Below, piece by piece: positions 1-7,056 of a stretch of DNA of 23,345 nt. Position 1 is the stretch's first letter. Each line of letters opens with the position of its first letter. Made by a program: the position numbers and the translations under genes. The stretch is from Paludibacteraceae bacterium. Its GTDB lineage: Bacteria > Bacteroidota > Bacteroidia > Bacteroidales > Paludibacteraceae. Under the pieces are notes generated by a model. That model did no database searches. It saw only the letters and a program-made list of their open reading frames with translations, and was not told the DNA's origin. The stretch spans positions 1-23,345 of the forward strand of contig JAEDFN010000027.1 in the NCBI GenBank assembly GCA_016292775.1, given 5' to 3'.

Positions 1-1
1 T

Positions 2-34
2 ATACATAATGCACCCCAAAAGTTTTGTGTCTAA
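2..34 (+). CDS. C-terminal end of the flanking IS transposase (partial)
   Basis: The frame starting at base 2 reads IHNAPQKFCV and stops at TAA 32-34, inside the inverted-repeat hairpin. The identical peptide and stop occur at the other end of the window. In IS3-family elements the orfB stop commonly lies close to the right terminal repeat, which fits. Only ten residues are visible, so the assignment rests on position within the IS end and on its exact duplication, not on a domain match. Confidence 0.45.
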   Translation: MHNAPQKFCV

Positions 35-47
35 CTTTTGGGGTGCA
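10..47 (+). terminator. hairpin formed by the IS right terminal repeat
   Basis: The arms TGCACCCCAAAAGTT (10-24) and AACTTTTGGGGTGCA (33-47) are perfectly complementary over 15 bp, with an 8-base loop. The transposase stop codon sits at the loop/right-arm junction. No long T tract follows directly. It probably both ends the transposase transcript and carries the transposase-binding end sequence, which would insulate the gene at 162 from readthrough. Confidence 0.55.
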
Positions 48-75
48 CTTCATATAGTTTTTCAGGGATTTTTTA

Positions 76-83
76 TACCTTTG
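76..83 (+). promoter_or_regulatory. possible Bacteroides-type -7 box (TACCTTTG)
   Basis: The octamer matches TAnnTTTG. No TTTG is found at the expected distance for a -33 element. The following start codon is at 162, leaving an unusually long leader of about 70 bases that contains a palindrome at 106-122. The match could be chance in AT-rich DNA. Confidence 0.3.
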
Positions 84-105
84 AGTGCCCATAGTCATTA
101 CAATT

Positions 106-122
106 ATAACAATTATTGTTAT
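106..122. promoter_or_regulatory. 17-bp perfect palindrome resembling a Fur/PerR-family box
   Basis: ATAACAATTATTGTTAT is a perfect palindrome around one central base. Its core TAACAAT-T-ATTGTTA has the 7-1-7 layout of Fur, Zur and PerR boxes (for example TGATAATnATTATCA). It lies 39 bases upstream of the flavodoxin-ferredoxin gene, where metal- or peroxide-responsive control would make sense. The resemblance is by layout only; AT-rich palindromes also arise by chance. Confidence 0.35.
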
Positions 123-161
123 TATCATTGATTAAAACACTCACTTAAATACAAAATAATT

Positions 162-923
162 ATGAACTATTATGAAATAACATTCAGTCCGACAGGTGGA
201 ACAAAAAAAGTTGCAGACTTCTTGGCAAACGGATTATTTAAAGAGGCAGAAAGTATTGATTTATCAGACGTTAACGAAGATTTTAGCAAATTCTCTTTGA
301 CAGAAGAAGATATGGCTATCATTGCAGTACCATCGTATAGCGGTCGTGTACCATCCACAGCCGCGGAGCGCATTGCAAAGATTAAGGGAAATAGGGCAAA
401 AACAATTTTAGTATGTGTGTATGGCAACCGAGCCTATGAAGATACCTTAGTAGAACTTCAAGATATAGCAGAGCAAGCCGGATTTAAAATTGTAGCTGCC
501 ATTGCAGCCATTGCAGAACACTCCATAGCCCATCGATATGCTGCAAACCGCCCGGATAAAGATGACTACGACCGTTTAAAAGCCTTTGCCATGAAAATTG
601 GAGATAAACTTATCAGAAATGACTTTTCCACACCTACTATACAGGGCAACAGACCATACCATAAGGTTGCCGGTGCCTCTATTGTACCTAAAGCCACAAA
701 AGCATGTACCAAATGCGACCTCTGCGCTTCTAAATGTCCTGTAGGCGCAATCGACAAAAACAATCCTACAAAAGTAGACAAGAAACTCTGCATCTCTTGT
801 ATGCGATGCGTCACGGCATGTCCTCATCATGCAAGAAAAGTGAACGGATTGCTTCTTGGTATCGTAAATATTATGCTCAAAAAAGAGTGTACCATACGAA
901 AAGAATATGAGCTTTATCTATAA
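162..923 (+). CDS. EFR1-type flavodoxin-ferredoxin fusion protein
   Basis: The 253-residue protein is probably a soluble electron carrier joining an FMN-binding flavodoxin-like domain to a two-cluster ferredoxin. The N-terminus has the flavodoxin phosphate-loop pattern FSPTGGT (residues 8-14). The C-terminus has two CxxCxxCxxxCP motifs (C182/C185/C188/C192 and C210/C213/C216/C220), each expected to bind a [4Fe-4S] cluster. Length fits the EFR1 family. No signal peptide or membrane segment is seen. The start is the only ATG before the P-loop motif. It stands alone on the + strand, between an IS end and a convergent pseudogene. Redox partners are not visible. A Fur-like palindrome upstream hints at metal or oxidative regulation. 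Family assignment is firm; the electron donor and acceptor are unknown. Confidence 0.88.
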   Translation: MNYYEITFSPTGGTKKVADFLANGLFKEAESIDLSDVNEDFSKFSLTEEDMAIIAVPSYSGRVPSTAAERIAKIKGNRAKTILVCVYGNRAYEDTLVELQDIAEQAGFKIVAAIAAIAEHSIAHRYAANRPDKDDYDRLKAFAMKIGDKLIRNDFSTPTIQGNRPYHKVAGASIVPKATKACTKCDLCASKCPVGAIDKNNPTKVDKKLCISCMRCVTACPHHARKVNGLLLGIVNIMLKKECTIRKEYELYL

Positions 924-968
924 TGTCTTTATCGGGTATCTTCTTTTAATCATCAATATAACAAAAAA

Positions 969-1009
969 AACAATGAGAATAATTTATCGTTTAAGTTATT
1001 CTCATTGTT
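969..1009 (-). terminator. intrinsic terminator between convergent genes
   Basis: Arms 969-982 and 996-1009 pair perfectly over 14 bp around a 13-base loop. An A8-9 run at 962-970 gives a U tract immediately after the hairpin on the - strand transcript, so it is a classic terminator for leftward transcription of the island. It may also stop the + strand gene ending at 923, though no T tract follows on that side. Confidence 0.75.
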
Positions 1010-1024
1010 GCAATATTACTTCTA

Positions 1025-1432
1025 TCACCTTCTTTTTGCGAAATATTCGATGGCATATACCGGCCAGCGAGGAACTTTACGGATATTTGTGCGTATAGCA
1101 TGAATATCGCACAGCATGAAGATAGATGCAAGAGAGAGGGCAAACCAAATTACATAGCCATACACTTGCTTAATTGTCACCATCATCATAGAGTGCAAGA
1201 AATCGTTCCCTATATACCCTCCTAAATCAAAATGCGCCATATCCAAGTGAGTAAGAGCAAGTTGCTCTCCATAACTCATCATATTTTCGTTCATAAAATG
1301 CGAAAAAATGGTGGAATAAATGCCATAGCCTGCGGCTCCCGCCAAATACATATGTAGGATATTAAACACGAACAAGCCCATAAAAAATTGTTCAAGGTGA
1401 GTAAAAGATAAAAATGGTTTTGCGATAAACAA
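1025..1432 (-). pseudogene. C-terminal remnant of a multi-spanning (MFS-like) transporter
   Basis: The 135-codon frame has only a TTG start (1430-1432) and no ATG. Its frame runs back without interruption to the stop codon of the DUF262 gene at 1460-1462, so a complete N-terminus is absent. Two hydrophobic spans are visible (about residues 17-39 and 89-108), separated by a polar loop and followed by a basic tail ending AKRR. The pattern and the phrase AGAAGYGIY recall the last helices of Bacteroidota MFS/DHA2-type exporters, which have about 12-14 helices and more than 500 residues. I infer a transporter gene cut by the insertion of the DUF262 operon. It could instead be a small expressed membrane protein. 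Confidence 0.5.
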
Positions 1433-1459
1433 AAGAGTATTAATATTGTACCTTATTAT

Positions 1460-3457
1460 TTAGCACTCACATGATGACTGTAATATTTGTTCTCGATGTT
1501 TAAGAATGGCTTCCATGCAACCTAAATGAATCAAAATCTCTTGCTTCCCCCATCCATTATTTCTAGTAATATTATAAATAATTTGCCTAGTTGGTGGCAA
1601 ATCTTTCCTTTCTGAAATCAAATCAGCCTTGTCTTTCGGATTTTTATCAGACAAACGAGAGTTTGCAGATTTACTGATAAGAATCAAATTGCCCAAACAG
1701 TTTAAATCGAAATCAGAAACGCATTCATTATTATGCTCTTCCTTACGTTTTTGAGGGTAGTGGTGTTCTATAGAGTTTCTGTTTAAAAAACGGAAGTCCG
1801 TTTTCCGAATCAATTCTATTTCTTTAGTAATTGCTTCAATCTGTTCGTATGAAACATCATTCCAATTAACTATATAATTACGGGTTTTCATCCACCAATA
1901 CAGATAATCTGTAAAATTAAATAAGTAATGAGGAACACAAGTACCTTGATGTTTGTTATCATATTCTGTTATTCCAATATATTCAGCTGAAGTCCTATTG
2001 AATTCACTTAGCATCAATTCATGTAGTTTTTTCAAATACATATCAGCTTCAATTGGAAGAGTGTCATTCACAAACCACTTTAGAATAGATTGAAGGTAAT
2101 TCTTATATGGCTTTGTACGGAATGAAACTTGTAAACAAGAAATAGAACGTACAATTGCTTCATGCTTCTTTGTATCAATATCAAATGTCTGTTTAAATTG
2201 CAATTTCTTTGTTCCGCGATTTTTATCTTCGCAAATATATGGTTTTAGCAAGACCCATTCACGCTTTTCATCATTTTCTGTAACATTCGACTTTATGATA
2301 TATCGGTCAAAAATTACTCTGCAATATAACAAACGCAAGAAAAAATCCAAGGGATTAATATCTTGCTTGATTGTGTTAAAGACTTTAAGCAGATACTTTT
2401 CGCTAAGAGGAATGTCCTTTGCTTCACTATCTTTATGGAAACTTGACAGATAAGTCTGATTGTAGTATAGTCTGAAAATGTGCATCAAAAAATTTGGGAA
2501 GTCAATAATAGACTCTTCTTCAGGAGATTTCTCATCATCATCCCATGATTCTGTTTTAAATACTACATTAACATTACTATTCACTATTTCTTCCAACGTC
2601 ATTGATTCTACCTCTTTTGATTGAACTTTAAGCCGATCAAGTAAAGGTTTGTTATTATCCCCATATTTAGCAGCATTTGATACACCCGTCAGATTTATAG
2701 AGTCACAATTATCTCCAAACAACAATAATCTTGACGATGGGCTAAAGGACTTTTGGACTCTAACTTCCATTTGAGAACAAGCATCCCATATCATAGAGCA
2801 GACCGTTGAATACTCTCCATTTCCTTCTTCGTGCAATTTTCCAAGTAGCAAACCCTTTACTATCTCATGTTCTTGAAGTTGCTCACCTCGATTATTCATA
2901 ATTTCAAAATAAGACGCGACATCGGTATCATTGGGCATAATTTCACGTACAAGACAAACATTGTGCTTAATATAGTCCGCCATCTGGTCCTTGACAGATT
3001 CCAATTCAAGAGTAACTGATTCCGATTTCTCTACATCCAATTGTGTTGACCATACTAAATCTATTGCATCACAAAAATGAGAAATAGAACTTTCTGTTCT
3101 GTTATTTGGTACCACACCACTATTTAGGACACGAAAAAAATCTTCCACCTCCGGTCTGGAGTCATAACGAAGGCAAAGATGTATTCCCATATCCAAAATA
3201 CCGGAAATAATTGAGAGCATTGTAAGACGTTGTTGTCCATCAATAACTTCAAATTCCCCATTACCCCTTTGAAGAACAACCAAGCTGCCAATATAAAAAT
3301 GTTTGTCACCGGAACGCATACTTTCATAAATATCCTGAAGAAGTCTGGATATTTGTTCTTCACCCCAAGCAAAGTTTCTTTGATAAAGAGGTATTATATA
3401 TTTGTCCTTAAATATATTCTCAACACTAAGTACTTCTGCATCTTTAATTCTATTCAT
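1460..3457 (-). CDS. DUF262 + HNH (DUF1524-like) protein, GmrSD-type restriction nuclease
   Basis: This 665-residue protein carries both halves of a GmrSD-like enzyme. The N-terminal DUF262 (ParB/Srx-like fold, proposed nucleotide hydrolysis) shows IPLYQRNFAW (22-31), VIDGQQRLT (71-79) and FEIMNNRGEQL (184-194). The C-terminus has an HNH/His-Me finger pattern of the DUF1524 type: SIEHHYPQ (562-569) followed by GNLILIS (589-595) and a downstream N/S-rich segment. Known family: GmrSD, BrxU and SspE proteins with this architecture restrict phage with modified DNA or are guided by host DNA marks. The gene lies 8 bases after the other DUF262 gene, so the two are co-transcribed. The middle (about 200-540) is unassigned and probably sets specificity. 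No membrane segment is seen. Domain calls are firm; the target is unknown. Confidence 0.87.
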   Translation of the reverse strand: MNRIKDAEVLSVENIFKDKYIIPLYQRNFAWGEEQISRLLQDIYESMRSGDKHFYIGSLVVLQRGNGEFEVIDGQQRLTMLSIISGILDMGIHLCLRYDSRPEVEDFFRVLNSGVVPNNRTESSISHFCDAIDLVWSTQLDVEKSESVTLELESVKDQMADYIKHNVCLVREIMPNDTDVASYFEIMNNRGEQLQEHEIVKGLLLGKLHEEGNGEYSTVCSMIWDACSQMEVRVQKSFSPSSRLLLFGDNCDSINLTGVSNAAKYGDNNKPLLDRLKVQSKEVESMTLEEIVNSNVNVVFKTESWDDDEKSPEEESIIDFPNFLMHIFRLYYNQTYLSSFHKDSEAKDIPLSEKYLLKVFNTIKQDINPLDFFLRLLYCRVIFDRYIIKSNVTENDEKREWVLLKPYICEDKNRGTKKLQFKQTFDIDTKKHEAIVRSISCLQVSFRTKPYKNYLQSILKWFVNDTLPIEADMYLKKLHELMLSEFNRTSAEYIGITEYDNKHQGTCVPHYLFNFTDYLYWWMKTRNYIVNWNDVSYEQIEAITKEIELIRKTDFRFLNRNSIEHHYPQKRKEEHNNECVSDFDLNCLGNLILISKSANSRLSDKNPKDKADLISERKDLPPTRQIIYNITRNNGWGKQEILIHLGCMEAILKHREQILQSSCEC

Positions 3458-3465
3458 ATTGATGT

Positions 3466-5478
3466 TTATATTATGGATTTTAAAACTTCATCATAACATG
3501 GAAAATCATACCCATTCTTGATTTCTTTAAATTCGGGCTGAGCTATCATATATTCTAGTTTACGTAAGGAAAACATATCTTTTGCATTATCAATTATCGA
3601 AAACAACTGTGCCGGATATTTTGCAACTGTAGAATAATAAACGCGTGACTGCTTTCTGCGCAAGATATAAGCCAAAACATATAAATGACGATAATAAGCA
3701 TTAACACCAGCTTCGCCAAACTTGTCAAACAACAACATTATTAGCGACTTATACATTTCTCTTATATAATTATCTCCAATACGCCAATGTCCATTGTAGG
3801 AAAGACAATACTTCACATAAAACACTTTAAAATCATACATTTGATAAGAATCCAGTTCGAGAAAAAGTTTTTTGTAAATCTCGGCATATGAGCGGATGTA
3901 ATCAAAAAACCAATTACCATTAACAATAGGCTGATTTATAGAAACAAAAGGATTGATTTCACTCCCGTCCCCATCGCTAAACCTTGAACATATCTGCATC
4001 GTATCTTTCAGAAATAACTGATAGAATTTCTCTGTCATAAACTGCAATAACTGCTTGTTTTGAAAAGGATAATCGACTATATGTGATTTGTCAATCTGCA
4101 TTCCTTTAAACTCTTTGATTCTCTTTTTTGAAAAAGACCTTGCTTCTGAGTTTCTACACCAAAGGCGAGTTCTGTACAATTGTTCATCAAAAAGATGCTT
4201 TAAAATATCATATGCAATAATGCCGCCATTTGTGCTTCTTCCATATCTTGTATTCCGTTCCCACATTCTATCACAAGTTATTTTCTGATTCTCGTTGCTA
4301 TCGGACATCGCTCTTAAATGAAAAGCTTTTAGAAGATTATAAGCTTCTAAAGGTTTTCCACGTCCATTCTGAGAATCAAATAATTTAAATGCCAGAGACA
4401 GACTGTCTTTTCCTGACACACGGATAACAACAAATTCACAGCATTTATCAAGGTAAGAAACAAAATCAATACGCCTGTTTTCCGGAATACTATTAAACCA
4501 CCTTTTTATATATTCATAATTTTGTTTAATATGACGGAAAGATAATTCGTGGGCAAATAATAATCCACACCCTTTTTCTTTATCAACATTCTCAATATTC
4601 GCCCATAGTTTTATTAAACTTATTGTAGTAATTCGTTGCTGACCATCAACAATATCATCGTTATGGAGTATAATACTTCCTATTCTATATTGCCTTTTAC
4701 CCTGTTCCATACTGTTTTTTATATCAGTGAGCAACTGGGCAACATTTGTCGTTTCCCAAACATATGGCCGTTGATAATCCGGTATAGAAAGAGGCATTCT
4801 CAATACATCTGAAACTGAGAAAATGTCTGCCATAATTGACAACGGAGCATCATCTATCAATTGAGAAATATTTTTAGCCGATGATTTTTTTAATTCATGC
4901 AATAATTGGGGGATTCTCCAGGCATATGTACCTCTTTCAATATCATCAACACAAGGATAATTCTCTTTAAGGAAAACCTGTATATAGTGACTTTTTTGTA
5001 TCGCATCGCCTCCATATCCTTCAGGTAAGTCTATACCTGCATTTTTCATACTATTGTATATCTCGTCTAAATAATACCATGTAACAGTTGTACTTAACTG
5101 TGATGGTTGGAAAGCAGAAATGAAACGAAGTGATGCTGCGGGTCTGTTAGAGCAAGTATACTTCTTGATTATGCGAATAATTTCATAACACTGTTCAATA
5201 CAAAATGTATCCGGATTATCAGCAATAATACCTAAAGGATTTATGAGTTCATCCCAATGCTCTTGAATAATTTCTCTTTCATTAATTAAGAAATTCCCCT
5301 GCCTCAATGAAGAAATACAATTAACAGAGCGAAACAGTTGGTCGCGTACTTCTGTCTTCCAATTATTTACATGTTTTCTTTCTTTTGCATACGAGATAAA
5401 CTCAGGAACAAATTTTCTATAATCATTTCCCCATTTATCATTGACATTTATTTCGGGCAATAAATCTTGTATTCTCAT
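3466..5478 (-). CDS. DUF262 protein without a visible nuclease domain (partner of the GmrSD-like nuclease)
   Basis: The 670-residue protein has a central DUF262 domain: IPDYQRPYVW (232-241), IVDGQQRIT (276-284) and FDSQNGRGKPL (367-377), matching the three motifs of the downstream protein. About 220 residues of unassigned, helical-looking sequence precede it, an unusual N-terminal extension for DUF262. The C-terminal 280 residues lack the xHxxP...GNL pattern of the HNH/DUF1524 domain, so this looks like a nucleotide-binding or regulatory subunit. It is first in a two-gene operon (8-base gap to 3457). Length is close to the partner (665), but the domain order differs, so they are not simple tandem duplicates. 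Start ATG at 5476-5478 is the first in frame. A -7 box lies at 5602-5609. Confidence 0.82.
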   Translation of the reverse strand: MRIQDLLPEINVNDKWGNDYRKFVPEFISYAKERKHVNNWKTEVRDQLFRSVNCISSLRQGNFLINEREIIQEHWDELINPLGIIADNPDTFCIEQCYEIIRIIKKYTCSNRPAASLRFISAFQPSQLSTTVTWYYLDEIYNSMKNAGIDLPEGYGGDAIQKSHYIQVFLKENYPCVDDIERGTYAWRIPQLLHELKKSSAKNISQLIDDAPLSIMADIFSVSDVLRMPLSIPDYQRPYVWETTNVAQLLTDIKNSMEQGKRQYRIGSIILHNDDIVDGQQRITTISLIKLWANIENVDKEKGCGLLFAHELSFRHIKQNYEYIKRWFNSIPENRRIDFVSYLDKCCEFVVIRVSGKDSLSLAFKLFDSQNGRGKPLEAYNLLKAFHLRAMSDSNENQKITCDRMWERNTRYGRSTNGGIIAYDILKHLFDEQLYRTRLWCRNSEARSFSKKRIKEFKGMQIDKSHIVDYPFQNKQLLQFMTEKFYQLFLKDTMQICSRFSDGDGSEINPFVSINQPIVNGNWFFDYIRSYAEIYKKLFLELDSYQMYDFKVFYVKYCLSYNGHWRIGDNYIREMYKSLIMLLFDKFGEAGVNAYYRHLYVLAYILRRKQSRVYYSTVAKYPAQLFSIIDNAKDMFSLRKLEYMIAQPEFKEIKNGYDFPCYDEVLKSII

Positions 5479-5601
5479 AAAAAATGGTTTTTAAACACAT
5501 ATTCTTATTTGACAAATTCTTTTACTATATTTTTCTCCAATCACTAGTCTTTAGAACATACAGAACTGCGTTCTTGATTGCTAATTTGAAATCTATTGCT
5601 G

Positions 5602-5609
5602 CAAAATTA
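5602..5609 (-). promoter_or_regulatory. candidate -7 box (TAATTTTG) for the DUF262 operon
   Basis: On the - strand the bases read TAATTTTG, a full match to TAnnTTTG. It is about 120 bases upstream of the ATG at 5478. A TTTG lies only 15 bases further upstream, short of the usual 19-21. The 214-base gap 5479-5692 holds no other recognisable gene, only a 5-bp-stem repeat at 5562-5574. Confidence 0.35.
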
Positions 5610-5692
5610 CCGTTTAAGCAAGGGCAAATTCGAGCTTGCTTGGGAATTGTCGAGCAGAAGGCAATTATCTAAGTATTGCATATTTAATGATC

Positions 5693-6703
5693 TTATTGAT
5701 TATCCTTGTTGATAAGATTGACCACCACTTTCACCATGACATCTTTCTCTTCCGTACGGCTCTCGGCAATCATCAAGGTCAGGGCAACAAGGGTGTTGTC
5801 TGCTATACGCTTTCTGCCGTCTGCAGAATAAAGGACTCCGTTCTTCTCCATGAACCAAAGAAAGAGCATGGCTGCAATACGTTTGTTACCATCACTGAAG
5901 GAATGGTTCTTCACTACAAGATAGAGCAGCATGGCAGCCTTTTCCTCGACAGATGGGTAGAGGTCTTCACCTCCGAAAGTCTGATAAATCTGCCCTATGC
6001 TACTTTTGAAAGAATCATCTTTCTCATTGGCAAACCATTGGCTACCACCAAATTTCACTTTCAGGGCGTTGATGGCCTCCATGGCATTCTCGTAAGTGGC
6101 ACGGAATGGTTCTTCTTTTGTTGTCTTCTCAATGTCCAATGTCTGATAGTCGTAACGGTCGAGCGTGTCGAGTGCATAGACATAGTCGGTGATTACATTG
6201 AAAAGTCCGGAATATTCTCCCTCAGAAACCTTATCCTGCAGGGTGAGGGCTCGCGACATCAACCTCACCACATCTTTCAATTCGTCATAATGGTCGAGGC
6301 GACGCCGATTAATGGCATAGCCTTTGATAAGGTACTGCTTAAGGATAGAGGTTGCCCACTGACGGAAAGTCGTAGCTTTTCTACTATTTACGCGATACCC
6401 AACAGAAATAATCATATCAAGATTATAGTAGAATATGTCTCTTTGAATTCTTCTTTTTCCCTCTATTCGAACCTGTGCATTTTTTGCACAAGTTGAAAAT
6501 TCTTCTAATTCCTCTGATTTATAGATATTTCTTATATGCCTCAGTATCGAAGTTCGGTCAATGCCAAACAATTCTGCCATCTGGCTTTGAGTAAGCCATA
6601 CAGTATCTTTCTCCAACTTTACTTCAAGTTGGGTATTGCCATCCTCAGTTGTATAGAGCACAATAGATGAACCATTATTCGCAATTATTTTATTCTCTAT
6701 CAT
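5693..6703 (-). CDS. RhuM-family protein fused to a Fic/Doc domain
   Basis: This 336-residue protein has two parts. Residues about 1-140 match the RhuM (virulence RhuM/KilA-like) domain, including the DNA-binding-like stretch WLTQSQMAELFGIDR (36-50). The C-terminal half is Fic/Doc: core motif HSFSDGNKR (267-275). Known: Fic AMPylases have HxFxDGNGR, while Doc toxins have a Lys (HxFxDANKR) and phosphorylate EF-Tu; here the NKR form favours Doc-type or atypical chemistry. Such fusions are frequent beside type I restriction and other defence genes. No antitoxin gene adjoins it, so the RhuM half may be the self-control or targeting part. It has its own promoter (6737-6744). GC-richer patches compared with its neighbours suggest a separate origin. 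Confidence 0.86.
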   Translation of the reverse strand: MIENKIIANNGSSIVLYTTEDGNTQLEVKLEKDTVWLTQSQMAELFGIDRTSILRHIRNIYKSEELEEFSTCAKNAQVRIEGKRRIQRDIFYYNLDMIISVGYRVNSRKATTFRQWATSILKQYLIKGYAINRRRLDHYDELKDVVRLMSRALTLQDKVSEGEYSGLFNVITDYVYALDTLDRYDYQTLDIEKTTKEEPFRATYENAMEAINALKVKFGGSQWFANEKDDSFKSSIGQIYQTFGGEDLYPSVEEKAAMLLYLVVKNHSFSDGNKRIAAMLFLWFMEKNGVLYSADGRKRIADNTLVALTLMIAESRTEEKDVMVKVVVNLINKDNQ

Positions 6704-6736
6704 GTTTGTTCTTCGTTATTATTCTATATTCTCTTG

Positions 6737-6744
6737 CAAATTTA
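6737..6744 (-). promoter_or_regulatory. -7 box (TAAATTTG) for the RhuM-Fic gene
   Basis: The - strand reads TAAATTTG, a full match to TAnnTTTG, 33 bases before the ATG at 6703, which gives a short normal leader. At the -33 position two overlapping CTTG copies (6763-6770) match 3 of 4 bases of TTTG. The gene is therefore probably transcribed independently of the upstream WYL operon. Confidence 0.5.
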
Positions 6745-6867
6745 CATAAAATTCTCGAATTACAAGCAAGCCGAGATAAAGAAATCGTTTATTTTTTAGA
6801 GGAAATGTAGGCATATTATTGCTAATCCTTTTATTAATCATTATAGTGATGTTTCTTCATATCGATG

Positions 6868-7050
6868 TTATTCCAATCGGCTGACCTTGTATAGTGCGAG
6901 CACGGGGTCTTTCAACCCACCCTTACCTTCTTCATGATAGTAGAATTCAATTTCAAGAGGATAAATCCGTCTGACACTATTTATTTCGAAACAGCCGCCA
7001 AGAAGAACATCCTTGGCGATTGCCTCAAACTGCGAAGTAAGACTTGAGAG
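6868..7050 (-). pseudogene. remnant of a conserved protein gene (no start codon)
   Basis: The - strand has an uninterrupted 60-codon frame with protein-like composition, including FEAIAKDVLLGG, RIYPLEIEFYYHEEG and GGLKDPV, ending in TAA at 6868-6870. It has no ATG or GTG, and its only TTG codons lie in the last third. It begins directly after two in-frame stops (7051-7053 and the stop of the upstream gene at 7057-7059). I infer the middle of a gene that lost its 5' end and probably frameshifted near its 3' end. The phrase IEFYYHEEG followed by KDP resembles short uncharacterised Bacteroidales proteins, but I cannot name the family. The rest of the 353-base gap 6704-7056 holds the promoter at 6737 and no other recognisable element. 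Confidence 0.5.
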
Positions 7051-7056
7051 TTAGAC

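Larger units (their letters stand above)
1..52 (+). mobile_element. right end of an IS3-family-like insertion sequence (body lies to the left, outside the window)
   Basis: The 52 bases are repeated exactly, in inverted orientation, at 23292-23343; identity stops abruptly at position 53. The end reads ...GGGGTGCACTTCA and its mirror begins TGAAGTGCACCCC, giving the 5'-TG...CA-3' termini typical of IS3-family elements. A short open frame that looks like a transposase C-terminus runs into the repeat. Known: IS3/IS150-type elements in Bacteroidales have GC-rich CCCCAAAAGTT terminal repeats. Inference: the IS body is to the left. The element name cannot be given from the end alone. Confidence 0.7.

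Noticed and set aside
907..1098. 63-codon + strand frame after the EFR1 gene
   Set aside because: It overlaps the end of that gene, runs through the terminator hairpin and opposes the transporter remnant; composition is not protein-like.
5661..5679. GCAAT-N9-ATTGC as a terminator after RhuM-Fic
   Set aside because: Only 5 bp of stem and no U tract.
5636..6496. 286-codon + strand frame opposite RhuM-Fic
   Set aside because: It is the mirror of a gene with clear RhuM and Fic motifs; no recognisable domain.
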